Shown here in pieces: positions 38,866 to 47,390 of a stretch of DNA of 64,000 bases; the first letter of the stretch is position 1; every line of letters begins with the position of its first letter. Source of the DNA: 66-474 sp035606235 (lineage in GTDB: Bacteria; Pseudomonadota; Gammaproteobacteria; Xanthomonadales; Rhodanobacteraceae); the NCBI GenBank assembly GCA_035606235.1, contig DATNFU010000003.1, positions 5,011-69,010 of the forward strand, read 5' to 3'. The notes beneath the pieces were generated by a model. That model ran no database searches. It worked only from the letters and a program-made list of their open reading frames with translations, and was not told the DNA's origin. A program made the position numbers and the translations under genes.

Positions 38866-38941
38866 GCTCCCTTCGTCTAGTGGCCCAGGACACCGCCCTC
38901 TCAAGGCGGGAACACGAGTTCGAGTCTCGTAGGGAGCGCCA
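38866..38941 (+). tRNA. tRNA-Glu (anticodon CTC)
   Basis: A 76-nt cloverleaf with acceptor stem GCTCCCT/AGGGAGC and the terminal CCA encoded (38939-38941). Anticodon stem CCGCC/GGCGG encloses CTCTCAA with CTC at 38900-38902, reading GAG. The T-loop has TTCGAGT. It is a single tRNA between divergent pcnB and fdxA. Confidence 0.95.
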
Positions 38942-39126
38942 TAGGAGAAAATCTCGCGAGTCTTGCAGGAATTCGCTCTTGCCCGCATCTTCATGGATCA
39001 ACAAGCCCACCAGGGTCTGCGACTTTGGTCGCCCCCGGACTCGAGGACGCTGAAAGAAGGCGCGCGCAATTTCGTGAGTTGAGTTCCACTCACTGCTTCC
39101 TACTTCCCACTCCTACACCCGCTCCA

Positions 39127-39450
39127 ATGACTTTCGTTGTCACCGACAATTGCATCAAGTGCAAATACACCGACTGCGTGGAAGTGTGCCCGGTGGATTG
39201 CTTCCATGAGGGGCCGAATTTTCTGGTGATCGATCCGGACGAGTGCATCGATTGCACCCTGTGCGAACCGGAATGCCCGGCCAATGCGATCTTTCCCGAG
39301 GACGACGTGCCGGCCGGGCAGGAAAACTTCGTCGCCTTGAATGCCGAACTGGCCAAAGGCTGGCCGGTGCTGACCGAGCGCAAGGATGCGCCGGTCGATG
39401 CCAAGGAATGGGACGGCAAGCCCGACAAGCTGCCATTACTGGAACGCTGA
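39127..39450 (+). CDS. fdxA: Seven-iron ferredoxin FdxA
   Basis: A 107-residue ferredoxin. CIKCKYTDCVEVCPVDC and CIDCTLCEPECP give the cysteine pattern of the [3Fe-4S][4Fe-4S] FdxA family. The C-terminal helix and tail (GWPVLTERKDAP ... KLPLLER) match it too. It carries electrons; the partner is not evident from neighbours. ATG 39127 is the standard N-terminus, MTFVVTDNC. It has its own terminator. Confidence 0.96.
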   Translation: MTFVVTDNCIKCKYTDCVEVCPVDCFHEGPNFLVIDPDECIDCTLCEPECPANAIFPEDDVPAGQENFVALNAELAKGWPVLTERKDAPVDAKEWDGKPDKLPLLER

Positions 39451-39453
39451 AAC

Positions 39454-39480
39454 AAAAAGCCGCTCAGTGAGCGGCTTTTT
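39454..39480 (+). terminator. Terminator of fdxA, possibly bidirectional
   Basis: AAAAAGCCGCTCA pairs with TGAGCGGCTTTTT around a very tight centre (G39467), with A- and T-runs on both sides. It lies between the convergent fdxA and BamC-like genes and can serve both. Confidence 0.9.
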
Positions 39481-39521
39481 GTTTTTGGTTTGCGAATTCC
39501 TGATCCTGGATCGGGCTTTCC

Positions 39522-40145
39522 TCAACCGCCGCCGAGTCGCTGCTGCAGCATGCTGAGCACGCGCTCCACGGCATCCTGGTCGCCCTGCGCATTCACCACG
39601 CTGCCGCTGCCGGAGGGGACGATGCTCACCGTCACGGCACCGGTGACGGTTCGGGTTTCGCTATGACTGTGATGCAGGAGGCGATGCAAGAAGCCGCCTT
39701 GCGGCGCCGTTTGCGTGGTGGCCACCGTATTCACGGCGAGCTGATAGGTGTGTGCGTTGTCATCGCGTGCGCTGATCGTGCCGATGCCACCGCGTTCCAG
39801 CGCCAGCCCGACGCGCCGGTAGGCACCGGCCGGATCATCGGCCAGGCTCAGGCTGTTGCCGGAAAACGTCGCGCCCGCTGCAGCGGTTGCGCCGTTCGCA
39901 CCGTTGACTTGCTGGCCATTGACCGTGACCGGCGGCATGCCGCCCGGGTTCGGGATCGACAACGCTTCCGAACTCGGCGGATTGTCCAGACCCGGCGGCA
40001 CTTCCAGCGGATTGGCCTGCTGCGCGGATTTGTAATCCGCCTCGCGATGGCGGAAAGGGTTGTGCGAGCGGATGGTCTGGCATGCCGACAACAAGATCAG
40101 CGAGCCTGCCAAGGCCATCGATAGTACGAGTCGCGATTTCTTCAT
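39522..40145 (-). CDS. bamC: Short BamC-like outer-membrane lipoprotein
   Basis: A 207-residue lipoprotein. The signal peptide ends in lipobox LLSAC, with Cys at about residue 19. The N-terminal part (YKSAQQANPLEVPPGLDNP) resembles the unstructured BamC segment that contacts BamD. A following domain, YRRVGLALERGGIGTISARDD, has the helix-grip pattern. E. coli BamC has about 344 residues and two such domains; here only one fits. The dapA-bamC order is the E. coli one, which supports the call. The start at 40145 is chosen from the signal peptide. Confidence 0.7.
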   Translation of the reverse strand: MKKSRLVLSMALAGSLILLSACQTIRSHNPFRHREADYKSAQQANPLEVPPGLDNPPSSEALSIPNPGGMPPVTVNGQQVNGANGATAAAGATFSGNSLSLADDPAGAYRRVGLALERGGIGTISARDDNAHTYQLAVNTVATTQTAPQGGFLHRLLHHSHSETRTVTGAVTVSIVPSGSGSVVNAQGDQDAVERVLSMLQQRLGGG

Positions 40146-40189
40146 GGTCGCATTTTCCATCATTGATTCGTGCGGCGGTGGATTCATTA

Positions 40190-41104
40190 TCACGCGGCGT
40201 GCGCGAACGGCAGCAGCACATCCCGCAAATTGGTGCGCGCGGGGCCCGCGTCCAGTTCCAGCAAAGGCAGGCGCAAAGTGGCCTGGCACAAGCCGAGTTC
40301 GGCGAGGCCCGCTTTCACCGCAATCGGATTGGGGGCGCAATTCAGCGCCTCCAGCAGCGGCTGCAGCGATTGCATCTGCGCGGCGGTCTTGGCGCGATCG
40401 CCGCTGCGCGCGGCATCGCACAGCGCGCGAAATGCCGCGGGCACCAGGTTGTTGGCCACCGAGATCACGCCCGACGCGCCGGCAAGCATGGCTTCCGCCG
40501 CGGTCGCATCATCACCGGAGAGGAACACGAAGCCGCTCCGCGCCAGTTGCGCGATGCAGCGGATACGTTCGATATCGTTGCGCGCTTCCTTGATGCCGAT
40601 GATGCGCGGGTCGTCGCGAAGTTCGGCCACGGTTTCCGGCAACAGATCGCAAGCGGTGCGGGCGGGCACGTTGTAGAGCAGCACCGGCAAACCGCCGTGT
40701 TCGGCCACTTCCAGAAAATGCCTGCGCAGCCCTTCCTGCGTCGGCCGCACATAGTAGGGCGTCACCACCAGCGCGGCATCCGCGCCAAGCGCTTGCGCCC
40801 GCCGGGTCATGGCGATGGTCTTGGAAGTAGCCGCTTCACCGCTGCCGGCGATCACCGGCACGCGCCGCTCGACATGCTCGACCGCGAACGCCAGCAGCCG
40901 TTCGTATTCCAGACCGCCCAGCATGTGCGCCTCGCCGGTCGAGCCAGCCACGACCAGACCTTGCGTTCCGCCCGCGATCTGATGATCGAGCAGGCGCGCA
41001 AAAGCGTCGAGATCAAGTGCACCACTGGCGGTGAAAGGCGTCGCCAAGGCGCACAGGCTGCCGGTGATTTCCAAGGCATCACGCTGTGGGGAGAGACGCG
41101 GCAT
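40190..41104 (-). CDS. dapA: 4-hydroxy-tetrahydrodipicolinate synthase
   Basis: A 304-residue aldolase-type enzyme joining pyruvate and aspartate semialdehyde, on the way to lysine and diaminopimelate. STGEAHML, TPYYVRPTQEGL, YNVPARTACDL and GIKEAR (Schiff-base Lys) are the family motifs. The usual Thr in the catalytic triad region reads GSTGEA. ATG 41104 is chosen over an in-frame start 33 nt upstream. The gene is divergent from gcvR-bcp and precedes the BamC-like gene by 44 nt. Confidence 0.95.
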   Translation of the reverse strand: MPRLSPQRDALEITGSLCALATPFTASGALDLDAFARLLDHQIAGGTQGLVVAGSTGEAHMLGGLEYERLLAFAVEHVERRVPVIAGSGEAATSKTIAMTRRAQALGADAALVVTPYYVRPTQEGLRRHFLEVAEHGGLPVLLYNVPARTACDLLPETVAELRDDPRIIGIKEARNDIERIRCIAQLARSGFVFLSGDDATAAEAMLAGASGVISVANNLVPAAFRALCDAARSGDRAKTAAQMQSLQPLLEALNCAPNPIAVKAGLAELGLCQATLRLPLLELDAGPARTNLRDVLLPFAHAA

Positions 41105-41208
41105 CTTAGCGGCCACCGGGGTGAAACACCATCGCACCGACGCTTGCGACGTCGCCGCAGCGGCGGCTATGCTGAACCCGCATCTCCATCGCCAGAGCTG
41201 TTGATCCT

Positions 41209-41766
41209 TTGAACCGTTCCGCTCCGCGCCCCGGCACCGACCACCATCTGCTGATCCAGACGGCTTCCCCCGCGACGCATTCGCCGCTGCTGGCGCTGGC
41301 CAAGCGGATTGCCGACGCCGGTTGCAATCTGGTGGACTCGCGGGTATCCACGATCGGTTCGGATACTTCCGTGGTGCTGCTGGCGCAAGGGGCGTGGGAT
41401 GCGATCGCCAAGCTCGAGAATGCGCTCACCCGCATCGGCCGCGACGAGGAGGTGCGCCTGCTGCACTACCGCACCCAGCCGCGCGACGCGCAGAGCCATC
41501 TGCTGCCGTATCTGGTCGAAGTGGTCGCCTCCGACAAACCGGCGGTGCTGGTGGAGCTGATCGATTTCTTCAGCCGCCGCGGGATCAGCATCGAGCAGTT
41601 GTCGTCCATGCGTTACCGCGCGATGCAGACCGGTGCCGACATGTTCCAGGCGCAGATCACCATCGGCATTCCGGCCGACACCCATATCGCCGGGTTGCGG
41701 GATGATTTCCTGGAGCTGTGCGATGGCTTGAACCTGGACGCGATCATGGATCCGGTGAAGTTCTGA
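41209..41766 (+). CDS. gcvR: Glycine cleavage system repressor-like protein (two ACT domains)
   Basis: A 185-residue protein with two ACT-type ligand-binding modules, LLALAKRIADAGCNLVDSRVS at residues ~27-47 and VVASDKPAVLVELIDFFSRR near residue 105. The gene order dapA<->gcvR-bcp is that of E. coli, where GcvR acts with GcvA on the gcv operon. The likely start is TTG at 41209, as there is no in-frame ATG before the first ACT domain. The TTG is a weak site, so the N-terminus is uncertain. It is 2 nt from bcp. Confidence 0.8.
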   Translation: MNRSAPRPGTDHHLLIQTASPATHSPLLALAKRIADAGCNLVDSRVSTIGSDTSVVLLAQGAWDAIAKLENALTRIGRDEEVRLLHYRTQPRDAQSHLLPYLVEVVASDKPAVLVELIDFFSRRGISIEQLSSMRYRAMQTGADMFQAQITIGIPADTHIAGLRDDFLELCDGLNLDAIMDPVKF

Positions 41767-41768
41767 CG

Positions 41769-42233
41769 ATGAAAATCGGCAGCAAGGCTCCCAAACTCGC
41801 GGGCACCACCGCCGACGGCGGCACGCTGAAGCTGGCCGATCTGCGAGGCAAGTGGACGGTGTTGTACTTCTATCCCAAGGACAACACCAGCGGCTGCACG
41901 CGCGAGGCGCAGGATTTCCGCGATCTCCTTCCGAAGTTCAAGCGCCGCGGCGCGCAGGTGATCGGCGTGTCGCGCGACAGCACGAAATCGCATGCCAATT
42001 TCACCGCAAAGCAGGCGCTGCCGTTTCCGTTGATCGCCGACACCGATGAAACCTGGTGCAAGGCCTTCGACGTGATCCGCGAGAAGACGCTGTACGGGCG
42101 CAAATACATGGGGGTGGATCGCAGCACCTTCCTGCTCGGTCCCGACGGCAAGCTGGTCGAGGAATGGCGCGGTGTGAAAGTGCCCGGCCACGCGCAGACC
42201 GTGCTGGAAGCGATTCCAGTCGGCGCCCCATAA
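41769..42233 (+). CDS. bcp: Thioredoxin-dependent peroxiredoxin Bcp/PrxQ
   Basis: A 154-residue peroxiredoxin reducing peroxides. FYPKDNTSGCTREAQDF carries the peroxidatic Cys43. The Cys five residues on that resolves in E. coli Bcp is Gln48 here; the only other Cys is Cys97 (DETWCKAF). It starts 2 nt after the gcvR stop. ATG 41769 (MKIGSKAPKL) is the normal start. Confidence 0.93.
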   Translation: MKIGSKAPKLAGTTADGGTLKLADLRGKWTVLYFYPKDNTSGCTREAQDFRDLLPKFKRRGAQVIGVSRDSTKSHANFTAKQALPFPLIADTDETWCKAFDVIREKTLYGRKYMGVDRSTFLLGPDGKLVEEWRGVKVPGHAQTVLEAIPVGAP

Positions 42234-42254
42234 GCCGCCGATGGAAAGCCAAAT

Positions 42255-42345
42255 CTCGCCCGCAAAGAACGCCAGAAACGCAAAGAGATCAGATCTTCTC
42301 CTGCCTGTTTTCACGTTCTTTGCGCCCCTTCGCGGACAATCACCC
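42255..42345. repeat. Intergenic repeat CGCAAAGAACG/CGTTCTTTGCG type
   Basis: CGCAAAGAACGCCAGAAACGC and TTCACGTTCTTTGCGCCCC form an imperfect inverted pair about 45 nt apart in the 134-bp gap between bcp and the PIN-PhoH gene. Sequences of this kind are common in proteobacterial genomes. Right before the PhoH start is GAGGAACC, a usable ribosome-binding site. Confidence 0.5.
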
Positions 42346-42367
42346 TTATTGATGAGGAACCAACCGC

Positions 42368-43747
42368 ATGACCAGCGGCAAGCGCATTTACGCGCTCGAC
42401 ACCAACGTGCTGCTGCACGATCCCACGTCCCTGTTCCGCTTCGAGGAACACGACGTGTTCATTCCGATGACGGTGCTGGAGGAACTGGACGAGAAAAAGA
42501 AAGGTGGTTCGGAGGTCTCGCGCAATGCGCGCCAGGTCAGCCGTTTCCTCAATGAACTGATCCTGCGCGGCAACGGCAACGGCATCGGCGACGGCCTGCC
42601 GCTGTCCTCGCCGGAAGGCGTGAAGCTCCGCAGCGGCAATGCGAATGGACGTCTTTACTTCCAGACGCGCACGGCCAACGGCCATGGCAAAGCCGACAAC
42701 CAGATCCTTTCGGCGGTGCTGGAGTTGCGCGAGCAGCACCCCGATCGCGCAGTGGCGCTGGTTTCCAAGGATATCAACCTGCGCATCAAGGCCACGATTT
42801 ACGGGCTCAGCGCGGAAGATTATGAAAACGACCGCGCGCTTGACGATTTCTCACTGCTGTACGCGGGTCACGCGGAACTGCCGGCGAATTTCTGGGATCA
42901 GCATCCGGAGCTGCGTTCGTGGTCGGAGCGCGGGCATACCTACTACGAGGTGAAGCCGCGCGAGGACGAAATCTGGCAGCCGAACGAATGTCTTTATCTG
43001 CCCGGCGAAAACAGCGTCGAGCTGCGCGTGTTGTCTGCCGAAGTCGGCAAGACCAGGCTCGCGCTGCTGGATGACTACACCGGCAGCACCCACACGGTGT
43101 GGGGCATTGCCGCGCGCAACCGCGAGCAGAACTTCGCGCTCAACATGCTGATGGATCCGGATATCGATTTCGTCACCCTGCTCGGCACTGCCGGTACCGG
43201 CAAGACCTTGCTGGCGCTCGCGGCAGGTTTGGCGCAGGTGATGGATCAGCAGCGCTACCGCGAGATCATCATGACCCGCGCCACGGTCAGCGTCGGCGAG
43301 GACATCGGTTTTCTGCCGGGCACAGAGGAAGAAAAGATGACGCCGTGGATGGGCGCGCTCACCGACAATCTGGAAGTGCTGGCCAACCCGGAGGAAGGCG
43401 GCGCATGGGGACGTCAGGCCACCAACGACCTGCTCGCCTCGCGCATCAAGATTCGCTCATTGAACTTCATGCGCGGCCGTACATTCCTGTCGCGTTACCT
43501 GATCATTGACGAAGCGCAGAACCTGACGCCCAAGCAAATGAAGACGCTGATCACGCGCGCGGGCCCTGGCACCAAGATCGTATGTCTGGGCAACGTCGAG
43601 CAGATCGATACGCCTTACCTTACCGAAACGACTTCCGGCCTGACCTATGCCGTGGATCGTTTCAAGGGCTGGACGCATTCGGCGCACATCACCTTGCGCC
43701 GGGGCGAGCGTTCGCGGCTGGCGGATTTTGCGTCGGAAGCGCTGTGA
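42368..43747 (+). CDS. PIN-PhoH (PhoH2-type) ATPase/ribonuclease
   Basis: A 459-residue fusion of an N-terminal PIN nuclease domain (residues ~5-150; ALDTNVLLHDPTSLF and VLEELDEKKKG with conserved acids) and a C-terminal PhoH ATPase (GTAGTGKTLLALAAG Walker A, then RYLIIDEAQNLTPKQMKTL Walker B). In other bacteria PhoH2 proteins unwind and cut RNA in an ATP-dependent way. Its job here is unknown. The stop codon overlaps the thiD start as GTGA. Confidence 0.92.
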   Translation: MTSGKRIYALDTNVLLHDPTSLFRFEEHDVFIPMTVLEELDEKKKGGSEVSRNARQVSRFLNELILRGNGNGIGDGLPLSSPEGVKLRSGNANGRLYFQTRTANGHGKADNQILSAVLELREQHPDRAVALVSKDINLRIKATIYGLSAEDYENDRALDDFSLLYAGHAELPANFWDQHPELRSWSERGHTYYEVKPREDEIWQPNECLYLPGENSVELRVLSAEVGKTRLALLDDYTGSTHTVWGIAARNREQNFALNMLMDPDIDFVTLLGTAGTGKTLLALAAGLAQVMDQQRYREIIMTRATVSVGEDIGFLPGTEEEKMTPWMGALTDNLEVLANPEEGGAWGRQATNDLLASRIKIRSLNFMRGRTFLSRYLIIDEAQNLTPKQMKTLITRAGPGTKIVCLGNVEQIDTPYLTETTSGLTYAVDRFKGWTHSAHITLRRGERSRLADFASEAL

Positions 43748-44586
43748 AAAAACCGGAATCCGGAACCACGGGCCACGGTCCAGAAACTCGAAGCGGCCGC
43801 CCATCCGGTCGCCACTGTTGCCTCACCATCGCGGGTTCCGATTCCGGTGGCGGCGCGGGTATTCAAGCCGATCTGAAAACCTTTCAGGCGCGTGGTGTGC
43901 ACGGGCTTTCCGCGATTACCGCGATCACCGCGCAGAACACGCGGCGCGTGAGCGCGATCCATCCTGTTCCGTTGAAACATCTGCACGCGCAACTGCATGC
44001 ATTGTTCGAGGATTTCCGAATCGATGCGGTCAAGACCGGCATGCTGGGAGATGCGAAGACCGTGGGCGGCGTGGCACGCGAACTGGCCAGGCGCAAGCCA
44101 CCTTGGCTGGTGGTTGATCCGGTAATGATCGCGACGTCCGGCGCGCGGCTGCTCGATCGCGCGGCAATAGGCGTTTTACGTGAGGATCTGATCCCGCTCA
44201 CCGATGTGCTGACGCCGAATATCCCGGAGGCCGAAGCGTTGCTCGGCATCACCATCAAGAATGTGCGCGACGCCGATCACGCCATCGAGTCGCTGCTGGA
44301 ATTCGGCGCCAAAGCCGTGCTGCTGAAAGGCGGCCACGCGCGCGGCCGCGAAATTGTCGATCGCTTCGCCGATGAACGCGGCAGCTACGAATTCCGCCAC
44401 CCGCGCTTGCCATTCGCCGCCCACGGCACCGGCTGCGCGCTTTCGGCCGCGTTGACGGCGGAGCTGGCGAAGGGCGCGGCGCCGCGCGTCGCAGCCCGTC
44501 GTGCAATCGCCTACGTGCAGCGCGCACTCGCTCAAGGTTACCGGCCGGGGACGGGTGCAGCGCACATCCTGCAACACGACGTGTAG
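43744..44586 (+). CDS. thiD: Hydroxymethylpyrimidine/phosphomethylpyrimidine kinase
   Basis: A 280-residue kinase of thiamine synthesis acting on HMP and HMP-P. TIAGSDSGGGAGIQADLKTF is the family N-terminal motif, VDPVMIATSGARLL is typical, and GTGCALSAALTAELAKG holds the catalytic anion hole. I chose GTG 43744, which overlaps the phoH stop (GTGA), giving a ~27-residue N-terminal extension before the kinase core. The frame is open further upstream but lies within the phoH gene. Confidence 0.93.
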   Translation: MKKPESGTTGHGPETRSGRPSGRHCCLTIAGSDSGGGAGIQADLKTFQARGVHGLSAITAITAQNTRRVSAIHPVPLKHLHAQLHALFEDFRIDAVKTGMLGDAKTVGGVARELARRKPPWLVVDPVMIATSGARLLDRAAIGVLREDLIPLTDVLTPNIPEAEALLGITIKNVRDADHAIESLLEFGAKAVLLKGGHARGREIVDRFADERGSYEFRHPRLPFAAHGTGCALSAALTAELAKGAAPRVAARRAIAYVQRALAQGYRPGTGAAHILQHDV

Positions 44587-44624
44587 TTCTAGAATACGCG
44601 GCAAATGCGCCGCCGTCCGCCCCG

Positions 44625-45563
44625 ATGATCCTGCTTTCACGCTTGCTGTTGCTCGCGCTGATCCTGCTATTCCTGCTGTGCGCGCTCGCCGTGCACCTGC
44701 GCAGCCGCGTGCGCTTGCACTGGCGCAAGCAGCTCGGCAGTCACGCAACACTCTTCGCGCCATACAACCTGCTGATGTACGCCTTCTCGGCGGTGCGGGC
44801 GCGGCCGTTCGCCGAACGCGCACGCTTTCCGCAACTCGATCCGCTGCGCGATCACTGGCGCGAGGTTCGCGACGAGGCGCTGCATCTGTTCGACCAGGGC
44901 TTCATCCGTGCCGCCGAACGCAACAACGACGCCAGCTTCAATTCCTTTTTCAAGGAAGGCTGGAAACGTTTCTACGTGAAGTGGTACGGCGAACCGCTGG
45001 GCTCGGCGCAGGCGCTGTGCCCGCGCACCGTGGCGCTGGTGAACGCTATCCCGACAGTGAAGGCGGCGATGTTCGCGTTGCTCCCGCCGGATTCCAAACT
45101 CAATCCGCACCGCGATCCGTTCGCGGGCTCACTGCGCTATCACCTGGGGCTCGTCACGCCGAATGCGAACTCCTGCCGTATCTTCGTGGACGGCGAGGAG
45201 TATTTCTGGCGCGACGGCGAAGATGTGATCTTCGACGAGACCCTGGTGCATTCGGCCGAAAACAAATCCGGGATTACTCGCGTGATCCTGTTCTGCGATA
45301 TCGACAGGCCACTGCGCTGGCGCTGGATGAGCTCGCTCAACCATCGCGTCGGCGCGTTCATGGGCCGGATCACTTCTTCGCCGAACACCGAAGCCGAACC
45401 CGTCGGCTTCCTCAATCGCCTGTACGCGCTCGGCCAGCGCAACCGCGAACGCGGCAAGCGTTTCAAGCACGCCAATCCACGGCTGTTCCGCGGCGCGAAA
45501 ACGGTGGGAATCATCGTGCTGCTGTGGATCGTGTTGCTGGCGCCCTGGCCGCTTGTGCGCTGA
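44625..45563 (+). CDS. lpxO: Fe(II)/2-oxoglutarate lipid A hydroxylase, LpxO-like
   Basis: A 312-residue membrane-anchored dioxygenase of the aspartyl/asparaginyl beta-hydroxylase family. A transmembrane helix is at residues ~3-24, and a second one at the C-terminus (TVGIIVLLWIVLLAPWPLV). The Fe ligands are in NPHRDPF and VHSAENKS; WKRFYVKWYGEP and RDGEDVIFDETLVH are LpxO-like. LpxO hydroxylates the 2-position of the secondary acyl chain of lipid A. The start at 44625 lies 38 nt after thiD. Confidence 0.88.
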   Translation: MILLSRLLLLALILLFLLCALAVHLRSRVRLHWRKQLGSHATLFAPYNLLMYAFSAVRARPFAERARFPQLDPLRDHWREVRDEALHLFDQGFIRAAERNNDASFNSFFKEGWKRFYVKWYGEPLGSAQALCPRTVALVNAIPTVKAAMFALLPPDSKLNPHRDPFAGSLRYHLGLVTPNANSCRIFVDGEEYFWRDGEDVIFDETLVHSAENKSGITRVILFCDIDRPLRWRWMSSLNHRVGAFMGRITSSPNTEAEPVGFLNRLYALGQRNRERGKRFKHANPRLFRGAKTVGIIVLLWIVLLAPWPLVR

Positions 45564-45652
45564 TCCCCGGGGAAATTAAGCGGTCCATGTACCGGGCCGG
45601 TCGAACACCAGCTCGCCGGCGCGCGGATGCGAGCGCGGGGCTTGGCAACCGC

Positions 45653-46666
45653 TCAACAGCGCACGCGTTCCACCAGCGCATCTGCGAACGTCTCGGTACT
45701 GCCGCTGCCGCCGAGGTCCGGCGTCACGCGATCGTGCGCGGCCAGCGTTTCGCGGATCGCTCCGCGCACCCGCGTGCCGTGCTCGACCAACCCCAGGTGA
45801 TCGAGCATGTCGGTGGCGGCCAGCAGCAATGCGCAGGGGTTGGCGATGCTGCGCCCGGCGATGTCCGGCGCGGAGCCGTGCACGGCTTCGAAGATCGCCG
45901 CGGCCGATCCGATGTTGGCGCCCGGCGCCAGACCCAAGCCGCCGACCAACCCGGCGCACAGATCTGAAAGAATGTCGCCGAACAGGTTGGTGGTGACGAT
46001 CACGTCGAACTGCCACGGGTTCATCACCAGCTGCATGCAGGTGTTGTCCACGATCAGGTCGTTGAAGCCGATCTGCGGATATTCGCGTGCCACCTCGCGC
46101 GCGACGTCGAGGAACAGACCCGAGCTGGTCTTGAGGATATTCGCCTTGTGCACGGCGGTGATTTTCTTTCTGCCGCGCATCACTGCCAGTTCGAATGCGT
46201 AGCGCACGATGCGTTCGGCACCGCGACGCGTGTTGCGCACGATCGATTGCGCGGTCTGGCCATCGGCCGAGAGCGTCTGCCCTTCGGACAGATACGCGCC
46301 CTCGGTATTCTCGCGCACGGTGATGATGTCGATATTCTCGTAATGCGCTTTCGTACCCGGCAGGCTCAGCGCGGGCCGCACGTTCGCGTACAGGTCGAAG
46401 CGTTTGCGCAATTCGACGTTCAGCGACGAAAAACCGCCGCCGACCGGCGTGGTCAGCGGGCCCTTCAGCGCGACGCGGTGTTTCGCGATCGAGTCCAGCG
46501 TGGCTTGCGGCAGCAACTCGCCATGCTGCTCCAGCGCGGCCATGCCGGCATCCACGAATTCATAGGCAAGCCCCGCGTCCAGCGCATCCAGTACGCGCAA
46601 GGTGGCGGTCATGATTTCCGGGCCGATGCCGTCGCCGCGGATCACCGCGATGGTGTGGGTGGTCAT
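45653..46666 (-). CDS. Isocitrate dehydrogenase, NAD-dependent type
   Basis: A 337-residue beta-decarboxylating dehydrogenase. The isocitrate-specific SxNxxLR motif appears as SLNVELRKRFDLYANVRP, and VRENTEGAYLSEGQ follows. The cofactor loop reads HGSAPDIAGRSIANP with Asp-Ile where NADP enzymes have Lys-Tyr, so NAD is the likely cofactor. 3-isopropylmalate dehydrogenase is less likely. ATG 46666 is chosen over a TTG 30 nt upstream. It is a single gene; its role may be in the TCA cycle. Confidence 0.85.
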   Translation of the reverse strand: MTTHTIAVIRGDGIGPEIMTATLRVLDALDAGLAYEFVDAGMAALEQHGELLPQATLDSIAKHRVALKGPLTTPVGGGFSSLNVELRKRFDLYANVRPALSLPGTKAHYENIDIITVRENTEGAYLSEGQTLSADGQTAQSIVRNTRRGAERIVRYAFELAVMRGRKKITAVHKANILKTSSGLFLDVAREVAREYPQIGFNDLIVDNTCMQLVMNPWQFDVIVTTNLFGDILSDLCAGLVGGLGLAPGANIGSAAAIFEAVHGSAPDIAGRSIANPCALLLAATDMLDHLGLVEHGTRVRGAIRETLAAHDRVTPDLGGSGSTETFADALVERVRC

Positions 46667-46743
46667 AAGTGCAATGCCCAAAGGAATTTCTGTCAAGGTG
46701 ATGGATTGTGGTCCCGACTTACATCCGCACTTCAGTTATCTCG

Positions 46744-46819
46744 GCACTTCCACAATCCCTATCCCAAGCCACCGCACCGCAATGGCTTGATCGCCCCTTT
46801 ACTCGGGAGCTGAAAATCA
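46744..46819. repeat. Intergenic motif shared with 17418-17496
   Basis: Contains GCACTTCCACAATCCC, then CTTGATCGCC, ACTCGG, GAGCTGAA and AATCA in the same order as the motif before uvrA. It lies between isocitrate dehydrogenase and glutaredoxin genes, both of which are on the minus strand. Function unknown. Confidence 0.5.
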
Positions 46820-46929
46820 AAAGCGCGCCGGCAAACCCGCGATTATCGGTGATCGCGGCCAGACTCGCCATGCTCGTGCAGGAGCGAGTTTGCCAACAAC
46901 TGATACGGCGTTGCCCGGCAGGCAGGCTG

Positions 46930-47193
46930 CTACGAAAACGAATCCAGCAGCCGCGCCAGGCTGCCGTCGTGCTCGGCTTTCGCGAGATCATCGAAGCCGC
47001 CGACATGCACGCCGTTGATGAAAATCTGCGGCACGGTGCGGCGGCCGCCACTGCGCTCCAGCATCGCGCTGCGGGCGGCGGCGTCCATGTCGATGCGGAT
47101 CTCGCGCCAGCTCAAACCCTTGGCTTTCAGCAGATTCTTGGCGGCGATGCAGTAGGGGCAGATAGCGGTGGAATAGAGTTCGATATCGGGCAT
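46930..47193 (-). CDS. grxC: Glutaredoxin 3-type (CPYC)
   Basis: An 87-residue dithiol glutaredoxin with active site CPYC in STAICPYCIAAKNLL, plus RRTVPQIFINGVHVGGFDDL, the TVP cis-proline and glutathione-binding parts. ATG 47193 gives the standard N-terminus (MPDIELYSTAICPYC); another ATG three codons upstream is possible. It is a single gene. Divergent bepA starts 198 nt away. Confidence 0.93.
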   Translation of the reverse strand: MPDIELYSTAICPYCIAAKNLLKAKGLSWREIRIDMDAAARSAMLERSGGRRTVPQIFINGVHVGGFDDLAKAEHDGSLARLLDSFS

Positions 47194-47390
47194 GGAGGCC
47201 ATTTTATGGGAGTATCGCGGATCGTGGCTCGACACGTTTCGCACAATGTGGTTTTCGACCATCCTTGTCCGGGTTGGCCGCACCGCGATGCCGGCCGGCA
47301 ACTCACGGCGGGAACACACACCCATTCAGGCGAATGAACCCTTTCCGCGCTAAGGTATCCAAGCTGGTAGCTCCATCACCGCAAACAACC

